Origin: Spirodela intermedia
Lineage: Eukaryota; Streptophyta; Magnoliopsida; Alismatales; Araceae
Length of the DNA stretch: 64,000 nt
NCBI GenBank assembly: GCA_902729315.2
Contig: LR746272.1
Location: 1,550,001-1,614,000, forward strand
Reading direction: 5' to 3'
Below, one piece after another: positions 10,853-24,285 of the stretch (the first letter of the stretch is position 1; every line of letters starts with the position of its first letter). A program made the position numbers and the translations under genes. The notes beneath the pieces are model-generated. The model searched no databases and was not told where the DNA came from. It saw only the letters and a program-made list of their open reading frames with translations.

Positions 10853-13436
10853 TTACAGGGCGTAGAAGCTCTTCTCGTGGTCGGAGTAGTTAGCCTCAGG
10901 GTCGGAGAAGGCCGAGTAGCGGGACCAGGAAAAGGACCTGCTCCCGCTCGTCCTCCTGATGATCCTCTGGGAGTCGTCGTTGAGCTTGAAGTACCGCCGG
11001 AAGACCAGGAAGCACATAACCCCCAGGGTTCCGACGATCATCGGACCTCCAATCACTGTGATGGTGATGGCCATCCACGGCGCCACCGGCCCCACGTCCA
11101 AAAACGCTACGGAGAGGAAGGCGCCGCATATGCATACGCAGGCCGCCCACATGAGCTTGTTGACGACGGCCACGACTTGCTTCTGGGCGCCGGTCTCCCA
11201 TGCGACGAGGGTGATCTGAACCACGACGACGGCCAAAGAGATGAACAGGGCGGTGGCATCCAGGAGGCAGAACACACGGAAGCCCATGCTGTCGGCGACG
11301 TTGGCTTTTCCGACGTCTTCGCCGTCGGACTCATATTGACCAGGGAGGTTGAAGATGGCCATGAACGCAATGGAGGCGGTCAGGACCGCGACCACGGTTA
11401 CTGAATTGATGGTGTTCTGGACGGCTTCTCGGTGGAGCTTCTGTAATTCTTTGGCGATCCCCGAGACCCGTTTGTTCGTTTTCTCGTTCTGTCTGAGCTG
11501 AGAATGGAGATCCTGCTTCAGGTCCCTGACCTCCTTTCTCAACTCTTCTGAGTGTTCGTCAACGCGGGTGAGATTACTCGCATGCTTGGCTCCAGCTTCC
11601 AGGAGGGTTTCCCTTATTTCCAACACGTGTTCGTATGAGAGCTTTTCAGCTAGATCCATTGCGGTCTCTTTCTGGTTGTTCAGAGCGTTGACTTCAATGG
11701 ATGGGTAGCTCACCAAAAGGTGAATATTCTGAGAGAAAGAAAGGTGAATTAGTCCGAGGGTTCATCAGGAAATGAGTCCACTTCAGAACATAACATTCGA
11801 ACACCTGAGTCTGTGCATATTTCATTCAGACTACACGAACAACACAAAAGCTATTTAGTAGTCAACTCATTCCATCACATTCAAAAGCATGAGTAAGGAA
11901 CTCACAGAGACCCATCGAGATCCACGAGACACAATTATACAACCAGTAAGAACAATATGAAATCATTTCTACCGAGCGAAAAGTGCTGACAGGAATGGGC
12001 CGGCTTAAACTCATGTTGTCCTCGAGCAGCAGGCACAGAGCAGAAGAATATAACATCTGGAAGAAAAAGTGGTCGTAGAGGAGAGACCAAAGCTACATAA
12101 AAATCGTAGCAGACATGATGCAAAGGCAAGGAGACTGGAAGCTACTCTTTAGGACTAGATTTCGATACATGGTCTTGCAGCTTGCGCCCGACCGACCGAT
12201 ACCTTACATCAGAAAAGTAGTTCGGATAGAGCAGGATGGCAGGGTTTGCCAGAACAAATATGCAGTATTATGCGTTTGGTGGCAGAAGAAACAGTATGGG
12301 GAATGAAGTTTGCTGCTAAGATCATACCTCTGAACGCCATTTCCTTGTGGCTATATGCAGAGCGGTGTTGCCCTTTTTGTCCCGCGCGTTGAGAATAGAG
12401 AGATCAGCGAGTAGCAGCTCCTCAACAACGTCGGGGTTTCGACCTTTTACAGCCATATGAAGTGCGGTCTGACCTTTTTTATCCGTGATAGATACCACAC
12501 CAGGATCCGCATCTATGAGTGCCTTGACAATCCCATAGTAGCCATTTCTCGCCATATGATGCAACGACGTTTTCCCATTTTTTCTGACGATCCGGATGCA
12601 GCTTCTGTCCACATCTAGAATGGCCTTCACAATCTCATAGTGCTTAGCAGCAGCGGCCACATAGAGAGGGCTAGTGTCAGTTGGATCACAAATCCTGCAG
12701 AGTTCCGGCCACAAGACCAAAAGTTCTTTAACGATACCTGGACATGATACGGATCTGTCAGTTCAGGACATCCACACTGGACGAGAATCACCACAAGTTC
12801 AGACCCCGGATGCACAAGATATGCTACTCTAGTCTGAAAGACTCGATCAAAAGAGAATTAAAAACATCGACAGAGGGCCAATCTGTTAACGCATCGTTCA
12901 GCATCTGCGCACAAAAAATGGATATGAAAGTCTGGGGCGAAGACGATCTCGGCAGAAATCACGTTTCCCCCTAATTTATCGGATCTCCAGGAACCTAATT
13001 CGGGAAACGAAGTCCGCGATTCGATTGAAGTCGGCCTCAAAACAGCCACCCAAGGTCACATATTTAGCCATCAAACACCACTCACTGAACATCACCAGGA
13101 CCCTAACAGCCGACTCGCCGCACAGAAGAGCCGATCCTCACCTATGTGGCCGTTCTTGGCAGCCGCGTGGAGGGCGGTGGTGCCGACGTTCGACTTGGTC
13201 GCCGCCGTCTCGAAGTCACAGAACTTCACCAGGTACCTGAACACTTCCTCCTGGTTCCCCGCCGCAGCGACGTACAGCCCCGTCTGTCCCTCCTCGTTCT
13301 GCATCGCCATGAAGGCCACAGCTGGCGTCTCCACAGCTCCATCCCCTCCCTCAACAATCCGCCGGAGGGCTTCCAGATCCCCCGAGCGGACGGCGGCGAA
13401 GAACGCCTGTTGGCTGGACAGCGGCCAAGGATCCAT
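10853..13436 (-). CDS. Ankyrin-repeat, PGG-domain membrane protein (At2g01680-like)
   Basis: Three exons: 13142-13436, 12328-12737 and 10853-11728, all GT-AG, encoding about 526 residues. The N-terminal two thirds carry about six ankyrin repeats (for example GNTALHIATRK and GQTALHMAVK). A charged segment (QNEKTNKRVSGIAKEL) leads into the PGG domain (NSVTVVAVLTASIAFMAIF, then NLPGQY) and about four transmembrane helices. The tail is SFSWSR followed by an acidic end. Layout, exon-junction residues and length closely match Arabidopsis At2g01680 (about 532 residues). Members of this family, such as ITN1, are plasma-membrane proteins linked to salt/ABA signalling; the exact role here is inferred. 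I chose the ATG at 13436 (MDPWPL) because it aligns with the family start. An in-frame ATG at 13472 would add 12 Gly/Glu-rich residues. Confidence 0.93.
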
Positions 13437-13678
13437 GACCTCCTCCTCTCCTCCCCTCCCCCCCCCCGCCACTCAATCGCCTACCCTCCGGCCTTCGTTT
13501 ATGCAAGCTGTGGAACAACGCGCTATCCACAGTGTGAAAGCCGAATCCTTCCGTTAACGGTGACGGTAACAGTGCCAGGGCTTAGCTTTATTTCAGTCTT
13601 TTTTAAAGTACGTATGCCGTTTTTTTTTTTTTTTCTGTTGACGGAAACGTTAGGTAACGGTGAGCTGCTCTGTTAGTC

Positions 13679-13686
13679 TTTATATA
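13679..13686 (-). promoter_or_regulatory. TATA box of the ankyrin gene
   Basis: TATATAAA on the minus strand, about 240 bp upstream of the chosen ATG. Confidence 0.45.
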
Positions 13687-13689
13687 GTT

Positions 13690-15780
13690 GACTTTGACTT
13701 CGAGGCAATCATGCCCGTCGTGAATCTCTCTGCGGAGGCGACCTCTTTACCTCGTTCAAACGAGATCTAGGCTTCTCAGCCGTCCGATCTTCGGCGGCGA
13801 TCAATTGGACCGATGGCCTTTCCCCTAAAGAAGACTTTTATCGTATTTCCTCTTAATTAATTGAATAAAATTCTACTGCCCAGCGATGATGGGTGGGGAT
13901 TTTGGGCCGGACAACAGAGACTCTTCTAGTAAGCTAATCTATGAAGCCTTCTTCTAGGATACCAAATTTATATAATCACTGGTATTTATATAAAAAATAA
14001 GAATTCTCTTTTTCTAGTAATGTGTGTAATAATTATTGGAACAATAATAAGTTTCTACTTGAATCATAGCTAATTGACCTCTTTTTATGCTATTTTTAGG
14101 TGAAGGTGGATTACGCTTCTAATATAGACAACCAACTACTTTTAGTAACATTGATTTAATCATTCCTTAAGCTAATATCCTCGAGGCAACACATTATTTC
14201 TAATTTTCAGTTTTTGACCTACGTTATTTTAAAGCTATCTCTAATGTTTTAACATCTTGCTGGAGTAGAAGGGTTTTAGATTCCTTCAAGAGAAAATCAA
14301 AAGAAGTGAGGAAGGACCTAAAGTAAATTAGAACAACCTCAATTTATAATTCAAAATTTATTTTGGGCTATTGCTCATTCCTTCAACAAACCAAATGGGT
14401 GTCTCACTTGATCACATAATCTGGGGAGAAGTGGTGTAGTATGATTTATGAAGTGGTTTAGCTTCAAATGTGTTATGGCAGGGCAAACATAATGCCTATT
14501 ATCAATTAATTAAGGTGGTAATGAGAGCCAATCCCATTTAGATATGAGGAACAAGACATTAGGGTAAAGTTGTCATTTTTCATGATTATATGTGTGTATA
14601 AATTCAGAAAAAATGTTGATATGATTCTATTTTAGCCCTTAAATGTGTTGTGAAAAATTGGGACCAAGTGATTATATTTTTAACCTTTCATTGTTTCATA
14701 AAATGAGTTAGTTAACCTAATTTGTGTAAAAAAGTGTCAAAGCTAATAGTGCTAAGCAACAAAAAGATACCTACAAATTAACTTTTGGGTCCTGACCAAT
14801 GGCCATTTTCCATCTATTTGGCACCCAAAAAAAGGAAATGATACTCATATAAGTGGACTTAATTGAATATTCATTTCTCAATAAGATTTTGTATCTTCTA
14901 ATGCTTTAATAAAAAAATAACATACTGTGGTGTGATTTTGAAAGTATCTACATTCATGACCCATTCTATTATATATAAGGATAAATCGATCTTCAAATCC
15001 ATCCTTAGCATCTTTGTGTGAGAGAATAGTAAAAGCGGGGTAAATTGCTCAACTTGAAGTTAATATTCAGATAAAATGTGTTAGAAAGTAATCAAATAAA
15101 AGACACTATGATTGTAAAGTTATCATATGCATAACTTTCTTGTAATATGCTACTTTAATGCTAGGATTGAACATATTTTTTCACTCAATCAATTTCACAA
15201 GATTGTCACACACAAAAGGGGACACAAATTCTTTACAAAAAGGAATTATATGAAATATGAGATAATCTTACTTTTCAACCAAGTTGTGATTTGCCCCTTT
15301 TATAGGGGGAAGTAAAAGCATTCTTGAGGGGTCACATAGCACTTTGGTGCTTCTACAACTTTGTCTCGTGTTTCTTATGTTATGCTTCACACATTTATGA
15401 TACTGTTTTCTATGTTGGGCCATCCTTGTGTCAATGTCACATTTTTGACATATTACCTTATCATAACAAGGTTATTATGGATCATCATAGTGTTATAGAG
15501 GCGTATGCATGTCCCAATAAATAGGCATGCGAGCTTGTATGGTTTATGCAGATGTCACACCATCCAAGTTCACAATCACTCAGTATCGATCATTACTCTT
15601 ACTTAGTGGTGCCATTGCCTGCTTACACCACAAGTGTCTCTACACACATTGTGCATTATCACTCATGTTTTCACTCACCTGCACATATATAGTGCATACT
15701 ATGTCATGTCATGTTGTGTTGACATGTCAATTTACATATGTACTCATAAGGCCATCACATTTTGCTCATATTGGTGGTGT
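13690..15780. other. Intergenic A+T-rich DNA, no gene recognised
   Basis: G+C content falls sharply after about 13.85 kb. ORFs are short (the longest, at 15527-15805, is 92 codons) and match no family I recognise. There are no RNA genes or clear transposon ends. Confidence 0.6.
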
Positions 15781-16150
15781 AACTATGCACCTAATTACAC
15801 CATGACCACCATGAGAACTTGTAGCATTAAAGTATATAGAGAAAGATCATATAGGATTCTTTCTTTATTTAAGGGGTGATAAATATCAATGAAAAGTGAG
15901 TTGGGTTTCCATTCCTCTTGTTAAAAGTTTTTCTACGTCATTAATTTTTTTAACCATATTAAATTATAAGATCAAATTATAAATATTTTTACAAAATGAC
16001 TATCATTGATAAGATTTAACTCAATATCTTGGTCAGGTTGAACATGATAGAAATATACTCTCAACTTGAGGGATAGTGTCGTGATAGATAATTATGTGTT
16101 CGAAATAATTTGAGATATATCCTTGAAGGTATTTTTGTCCTCAAAGATAA
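15781..16150 (+). mobile_element. Shuffled copia/LTR fragments abutting copy B
   Basis: 15795-15935 resembles the LTR-like stretch at 5925-6075 (shared AACTTGTAG, TATATAG, then a CTTTATTTAA-like run). It is followed directly at about 15985-16076 by an RNase H tail (GACTATCATTGAT) and a polypurine-like CTTGAGGGATAG, then an LTR start TGTCGTG at 16077. The same parts occur inside the 8 kb unit in another arrangement, so this is an older, rearranged member of the same family. Confidence 0.55.
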
Positions 16151-16227
16151 AGTTCATATAGTTGGTTTGTCCTTTAACTTAAGGGAGCTATTGTAATAAA
16201 ATTTGAAGAATTTTTTCCTTGTCTCTC

Positions 16228-16233
16228 TTGTCC

Positions 16234-16290
<57 letters not shown>
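16228..16290 (+). repeat. (CT)n microsatellite in copy B
   Basis: About 60 bases of near-perfect CT repeat, longer than the matching tract in copy A (129-151, about 23 bases). It has expanded or contracted since duplication. Confidence 0.95.
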
Positions 16291-16293
<3 letters not shown>

Positions 16294-19200
16294 CTATTAA
16301 CTTTTATGTAGTCTCACCACTGTACTACACAGTCTTGCATTTAGTTGCCTCATCTTGCCACCTAACTGGCTTACTACTTTATCTTCATTTCTTGTAATTT
16401 TGTCTCATCGATAGATCTCTTAATTTTATTGTCTCTGTCTATTAGTCTCTTTGTCTCATTTTATGACTTGATATTAACGTAGTGTCTATCATAACTTGGT
16501 TGATCTTGTCCCGACCTCAAAATAATTATTATTAGGTATGTGAAGGTCAATCTCAAGTTATTAGATATGTAAGAAGATTCCTTGAGATCTTTGTCATTTA
16601 TTTTATAATCATCAAACCTCTTAATTGAGAAGGTTGAATACTATATTTTAATGATATTTATAGTTGAAATACAAGATTCATCACATATTTTTTGTTGTTG
16701 TTTAGAGTTACATCCTTCATTCATTTCATCAGTTATGAAATATTTAACATTTGATTTAATTATGCACAATCTATCTAGTTAATTAAACACTCTATAGTAG
16801 GTTGAAACTATTGAATATACAAAGAAATATCAATGATACAAGAGGAGATCAATGAATACCTTATCATCTGATATTTATGTGCAAATCTTTACCAATAATT
16901 CTCATACAAATACAACGGCTGACTCTCTAACTTTTGAATCAAATCTACTAATTGATTCCACAAAATTAACATAACATAATTATTTCACAAAATTATATAC
17001 TGCCCCTTGAGATAAATCGACACATACTTTGTTTGGCTAAGGATCTAAATATCACATATCCTAAATATAAGTTCTAATTTCATGAAAATAATTTCATTAT
17101 GTCATGGATCTTGAACTTTATTAGTCCAAAAGTTTAACAAATGTTAATACATAAACAAAAAGCTAGTAATATGTGAAAAAACTAGAGGAAACATTTGATT
17201 ATCAACAAGACATAATTAGGTGTTACCAATTAACTTTTAATATTTATAAACTTAAATACATGTCTTGCCTATTTAAAATTAGTTTGCAGCTGTATGGAAC
17301 ATATGGACGTGTTGAGTTCATTTCATATGAAGTATTTATCTTGTGTAAAATATTAGAAAAGATATCTGAGATATCTTTAAAAAGATAGAGTTTTTAAGTT
17401 TATTCAGACCTGAATGGTGAATGTAAACTATTGAAGAGTCAATCTTAAAACTTGGATCATATCCCTCACTTGAAGAAGTATACTATAAAGTGTTGATTGA
17501 AGAAAGGAGAAGATAAGTAATGAATAACACTCTTAAATGTTTCAAGCATAAAGTGAGGGAATATTCAACTTTATTTAGTTATGATAGTAAAATTAAAGCA
17601 ACCAAAGGTCAATGATAGTCCAAAAGAAAGTTAGAAATGGGACAAATGATATCAAATATCAGATTGATTGAATATAGAACTTATGATAATCCATATTAGG
17701 TTCCTCTAATATTTTAATTCATGAGCTGATTACTTTTGACATTGTGAAACTTTAAGCACTTTTGTAGTCAATTCAAATTAATAATTAATAATTGTTAAAT
17801 CTACAACATCACTCGAGTACAACCTTAAGCACAGTTTCTCACCAAGCACATAATTCTTGAGTTGTCAACTTTGAAGCTTTATATCACATAACTAATATTC
17901 CAGCCTAGTTTACATCATAGCAACATAAGCAAGATAATGATATAGTGACAATAATAGATTGTAGTAAAGTCACAATAGATGACAAATGCTCCATTAGGCT
18001 AGATGATCACTTTAGCTTTAACAATTCATGTTCTCTCAATTCATACGAATTTATGTCATATAATTTATAGTACAAAACATTTAAATTGTTGTATAACATT
18101 TTATTATGATCACATTATTTTTTAGTATTTAAATACAAAACAAATGATTGAGAGTGATTATAAGATAAGAGGTCTATATTTCTTAGGATATTAAAAATAA
18201 TTAACTATGTAGTCAATTAAATATAAAGGCACTGACGTGACAGTCATTGTATAATAAATCACACAAATTTAAAATTTATAAAACTAAAAATACTACTTTT
18301 TAGATATTTAGAAGTATTTTTGAATAAATATATCAATTATAATTTAATAAAAGTTTCAAAAATAATGAAAAATTTTAAGTCGATCACAAAGATGTAATAT
18401 AATCTCGAGTAATATTCAAAAATTTCTCAAAAAATATGATTTTTTAATGAATTTTAGATTAAAAAATAAGAATACAATATATTTAAAATGAATAAAAAAG
18501 ATAAATAAGGGTGTAGACATTAAGATGATATCAACACCCGACAAATGCAAATCGAGTGAAAATAAAATTTCACTCGACGATTCTTATGTAAGGAATTATA
18601 GATGATTTAATTGGTTAAATTAAAATCTATAAAAACGAGAAGAATCGTAGTTGAATGAAGAATAATTTATAAAGTTGATATCACACAAATTATCACTAAT
18701 TGAAGTGAAAATTAAGTTGAAAGTAGAAAAGTTAAAATTTCGAGCTCGCAACAATGATTATTGAAATTTTGTATATTTAGAAGGGTTATCGAACGATATC
18801 CATGGCCTCAACTCTCCTTGGACATGGATGACTTGGACATTCACGGAATCTCTTTTTTAAGTCTAAAAAATAATGACAAAAGTTAAATTAATTAAAAATA
18901 ATAAAATAGAGTTTCGAGGTTGCGGCAGTGATGCGTCAGTAATGCATAAGAATCCTGAGCATTTAGGAGGATTGTCATGTAGTGTCCACATCCTCAGAGG
19001 GATAAGGATGACGTGAAAAATCTCTAGATCTTTTTGAAATCTAGAGATCAATGAAATGGGTTGTCAAATCATCTCCGATGGTTGTCGCCCAGTGGAGCGA
19101 AAAAATGACAACATTACAGCTCTCTAATGGCTGTCACCCAACAAAGATGATCTGAATGAAGGTGGGGCACATATTAAGGAGCTTCATTCTCAAGTTCACA

Positions 19201-20602
19201 TAGTAAGAGAAGGCTCTTTATCGCATCTGGTACGCTCTCAGGAGGTGGCGATTAGTCTCTCAATGGATCGTCTTCTTCCTAATGACGACTTGTTCGTCGA
19301 TCAATTAGAGATGATTTACTTGACAGATTTGTGATCTTTTTATCGTGAATCATTCAATAATTTTAATAACGATGCTCCACAAATCGTGTTGATGATATTT
19401 TCAGCAATAATTGAGCGATTATGGCAGTTTAATTCTTAACTTGTGATCTGTAAGAAAATTACTATTTAATTAGATAAAAAATATAAATTTTAGCTCTGGT
19501 AGGATTCGAACCCACGTCAATTGACTGTCTATATGAAAGAGTAAAATAAGTACTCGAATATCTTTATACAATAATGTCATCATGGTATCTCGTTGTTATA
19601 AATAAAGAATAGTTTATGTATTAAAATCATCAAAACATTTCAAAGAGTTTAGTCCCACATCAATTATATGTTGAATGTTGAGATGAATATATAGTAATAT
19701 GAGATTTGAGAATTATTGAGTCCCTTGCTCGTGTGTGTACGACCACTCCTTGCCCCACACTCGGCTGGCCAATGGTGACGTCGAAGAGGAGTGACGCACA
19801 CGTGCCCCCAATCGGTAACCCTTAGCCACTCAAGCCCTTGCTTGTGGCTTTGCCCAACTACGCTTCTGACCCGCATGTGAGCCTAATTGGCCGGCAAGTT
19901 CTCCGTTTTTTCTATCTTTTTATTTTAATTTATTTTATTTTTCTTTATTTATCTCAAAAATAAGATTATAAAAAATTATATAAATTTACATAAAATCACA
20001 TAATTAACCAAAAATTCACATTAACTAAATAAAAGCCATTTTTCATAATTTATCACAAATATAAGTCTATTTATCATGAGTTAAGATTAAAATTATATTA
20101 TTTATTAATTATTAACTCATGATAATAGAGATTTATCAAGCATCACACAAACTCAATGAGATTCACTTCTAATATTTTAAATTAGACCAACTCTTCTTCA
20201 AATCTTTGAAAATCATGTTCACATTCTATGTTTTAGCTAATACCTATCAATACACTTTAGTGTTAAATTTATAAGTTACTAAAACATTATTATATATAAC
20301 TATCACTAAAAGTGTTATCTTTTGAAATTATGTATTTTGATGTAGGAAGCTATTCCTAATTATTTAGACAATTGGTTATAGATACTTTATTAAATTTTAT
20401 TGTTGACTTCACTCATTTAATATATATACATTTGTTGAAATCTAAAGAAGAAGGTTTTAGAACTAAGTATTTTACAACATGATAAAAATCTATCACTTTG
20501 ATAATACCAAAGGGTACTTTAGAGGAAATCTAAACATCTTTATGAACAGTGAGGGTATCAATTATGAGTCATAGTGTGTCTATACATCTCAATAAAATAT
20601 AA

Positions 20603-21250
20603 TTGGAGAAAGAAAATATAAACATTTTGGAAATCACACATATACTTCTTCTCCAATCTTATATCTCAAAGAAATTTTGGGCAAATGTCATACTCACTAC
20701 CTCATATTTAATAAATAAAATACCATTTATTAACATCAAATATCAACTCTTTATGTACTATTATTTCTTAAAAAACCCTTTTTTTCTCTTCCACATTAGG
20801 CATTTAGTTGTGTGTTTTATACATATACTTGGATCACATAACAACAATACACATGACCGAAAATTAGTTAAATGTATTTTTCCTGAATATTCACTTATTG
20901 AAAAGGGTTATAAATGTTTCAATCCCTTAATGATAAAAAAATGTGTCAATAGAAGCTACCATCATCTAGTCCGAATTTGTTAATCATCATAAGCCTTCAA
21001 CTCAAGAGACATTTTGTTATCTTATACTTTCTTGCTTCCATCACTTCATAACAATTCTCTATAACAAGTATATTGAAATTGATCAACACTTCATTCAAAA
21101 TAAATTTAACATAGAAGATTTTGTCTTATTATATCATATTATTACATCAAGTTATTGACATTTTCTACAAAAAGACTATCATTGATGACATTCAACTCAA
21201 TCTTAGTCAATTTAAATGTGATGTACATTTACTTTCAACTTAAGAGGAAG
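20603..21250 (+). pseudogene. Decayed Ty1-copia integrase to RNase H remnant (copy B)
   Basis: An open frame of 126 codons (20603-20983) keeps a copia integrase C-terminal segment: FWANVILTTSYLINKIPF, a histidine/valine-rich HLVVCFIHI stretch and GYKCFNP. It corresponds to the region before the reverse transcriptase in intact elements. Instead of reverse transcriptase the sequence passes into an RNase H tail (KYIEIDQHFI type, near 21070) and a polypurine-like stretch at about 21238-21250. The integrase-to-RNase H junction is the same as in copy A, so the deletion predates duplication. It is not functional. Confidence 0.78.
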
Positions 21251-24200
21251 TGTTGTGGTAGCTGATTTTGTCTAAAATAATTTGAGATATGTCTTTGAGG
21301 GTATTTCATCCTCAATGTTAGAGTTCATGTAATAGATTTGGTTGTTTCATCTTTTTCAACCTTAGTAGTTGATAAACTTATCTTGCAAACTAAGGGAGAT
21401 GTTATAATAGAAATTAGAAGATATTTTTCTCTCATCCCCCTCTCTTTTGGTCACCCTTGGCTTCTTGATAGTATTACCACCTTACTATATGATCTTGCAC
21501 TCAACTACCTCACCTTTCCTTGATCATCTTATTGCTTTGACTCACTATCTTGCTATTTTACTTCACTCATTAGTTTCCTAGTCTCACTATCTTCATTAAA
21601 CAATAGTCTTGTCTCATTTTACAATAGGATGTATTATTTTTCTACCATTTATAGGCATGTTATCCTTTAGTTGTTCAAAGGTGGGATCTCTTTTTAGCAA
21701 TCAAAGTCATGTTTTCCTTCCATCAGTCCTCCAATCTAGGGATGAAGTTTTTTCTTGTTGGAGATACTTGTGGCTTGAATGATAATTTCCTATTACCAAT
21801 TGGTAGTGTATCTAAGTTCAATGATATATTTATCTTCATCATCAACATGTGCATCGTCATTAATAATGTTTTTATTTATCTAATTTCCTCTACAATCTAA
21901 GATGGATTATTCCTGAGTTCATTTTGAAGGTGAGTGTTAGATTTCTAAATCATGATATAATCACCATTTATATGAATTCACACCATAATGAATGGTCATC
22001 ACATGAATTTGTAGTTAAGATTTGTAGATCACGATGTATCATGCATAAGAACTCACCTAATGTTGATGGCTGTCATGGGAACTTGTAGTCTATAGGTATA
22101 TAGGAAAATATTAGGTAGGATTGCCTCCTTATTTATAAGAGATGATAGATGTCAATAAGAAAGTGAAATGATTTCCCACTTTTCCCCTTTATCTATCAAG
22201 ATAGAGGAAAGTTCCTACAAATTCTATTTTCTTCTCTTCATTTCAACATGAGGCTATTAGATGTAGGGTTTTAATAAAATGTATTGTTGGAAACTATTGT
22301 TTTCTTGAATGCAAATAGCTTTGTGGGCTTGCAAGCATTAAAAATCTTCATATTTTCCATAAGTGATCTTTTAGCAAGACAAATTTTCTTTTTCTTCTTT
22401 CAAGAAAATGAGTGACTTACCTTATGCAAAAGAGATTTGTCATTATAATAGAGTTAGTACTACATGAAAAAATAAAAAAAAGATAAAATCATATGTTAGT
22501 AATGAGCTACTCATTGAGTAACATTCATCAATATTATAAAGCACTCGATTCCTGTAGTGGCCTTATGATTAAGAGTCTTTAGAATAACTATTAGTGAAAA
22601 GATACTTCATATTTGAAAATAGGCACTTCCTCAAATTTAGAATATAATACTTCTATCCTCTTGACCTTCAATAAATTATTTAGATAGATATAAAATGTTC
22701 ATGCAAAAAATATTGGACAACTATTTAAAGGAGCTTCATTAGACCTTTTTGGATATTAAATAGCAGGAATATGATCATTCATTATTTTATCAAAAGCTAC
22801 CTGCAAATAGTGAATGGTTAATCTGCCATTTTATTGATTGATTTTATTTAGTGAATAATAAACTAACATTAAATGTTATGTGGGATTATCTAAAGATATG
22901 AACATAGAGATACAAGTTGACTAGTGAGCTTATATTGTGTTGCCTAGTGAGTTAATTCATTTTTTCCCAATCAAGGTCCTATTCAACCCATAAATCAGTA
23001 GTGATTAGATAAAATCAAAATTTCTAACTCCTCACCTCCTTCTCTCTTGATTCATCTTGTAGTATTTTAACAATTAACAATATGAATGACTCATGAAGTA
23101 GTGTATACTCTGAAATATTTTTTACTAAGTTATAATGTTAAAAACTAACAAGCTTTGCCCAATTGTCTATTGGTTGGGCCTCTATAATGTTGTAAAGTTA
23201 GTACATAGCAGAGTTGATTATATAATTTGATGCAATATCTAAGAAGATATGTTGAAGATATGACCAATTGTGCTCACATCACTAGTTGCAATTTTGAAGA
23301 CATTATATCTAATAGTACAATCTTCTCATGTTGATTGGTATAATCATGATATTGCCTCAGTTACCAAATAAGAAGACACAAAAGTTAGGGGGGAGGGGGA
23401 AGAAATAGGAATAGAGTAGACAAGAAAACTAATTTTAAAATAGAGGATTAGTCAAAGACAAAAGAAAGAGTTTGATAGAACCTTGAACTTCCTTCAATGT
23501 AATATTCATATGGAGAAAAAAATATTTAATTTTCTCAAAGGTGCTATATTTTTTATGTTAGAAGAGAGTAACTAATTTACCACATTGTCCTAACATTAAG
23601 CTTTATCAATTGAAACTTGTTCAGTTCATGTTGACTTGTAATACACTTAGTAAAACACTTGAACATTTAGCATTCTAGGTTTTGCAATCTAATATTATTA
23701 TTACGGAATAAAAACAACAAGAGCAATAGCATGCTTTGAATTTTCTCCATCCCCTATACAAAGAAGCAAATGCTATAGTTTTGAAGTGTTAGTCTAGAAA
23801 CTATTGAGCCAAGTGAGGTTCTAGAATGTTGTATCTCAATGACAAGTTTACTAACTCATAAGTAGAGTATGTCAATAAATACGTTAGTTAATGATGACAA
23901 CCTAAAAGGACAAATCCATGTGAGGTGTTTTCAATAAAGAATGTGCATTCATTGCTTAAAAAAACATTTAGAATATGGGAAATTATGGAAATTATGTCTT
24001 GATCAACTTTTCCAAGAAGTTAATGATATGTCAAGTATTTCGATTTCCTCTGTCATATTCACATTCTAAAATAAGGTATATTAATCTTGATATACAATGG
24101 CTAATGTTGTTTCAAGATGAAAGCCATGTATTTCATGTGCGGTTTACATGTGAAAAGAGACTAACAGGATGATGGTCTTTGATTATAATAATTACAAGTA

Positions 24201-24285
24201 GATATATGCATATGTATTTATATAACAATGACTCATAACATAAATGATGCTATTGAGGTCAATATTCAACTCCATAGTAATACAT

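Larger units (their letters stand above)
16151..24285 (+). repeat. Copy B of the ~8.1 kb direct repeat unit
   Basis: Collinear with 4-8115, in the same orientation, complete within the window. It lacks about 40 bases present in copy A near position 30-70. The right end matches copy A up to 'tccatagtaatacat' (ending 24285) and then diverges. Copy B keeps more CpG dinucleotides than copy A in several blocks (for example 19735-19910). It carries the same truncated copia remnant and the same LTR-like blocks, and no intact gene. Confidence 0.9.

Noticed and set aside
1-24285. The 8 kb copies as the two LTRs of one giant retrotransposon enclosing the zinc-finger and ankyrin genes
   Set aside because: The units contain internal copia coding remnants and LTR pieces, and I see no TG..CA ends, primer binding site or target duplication.
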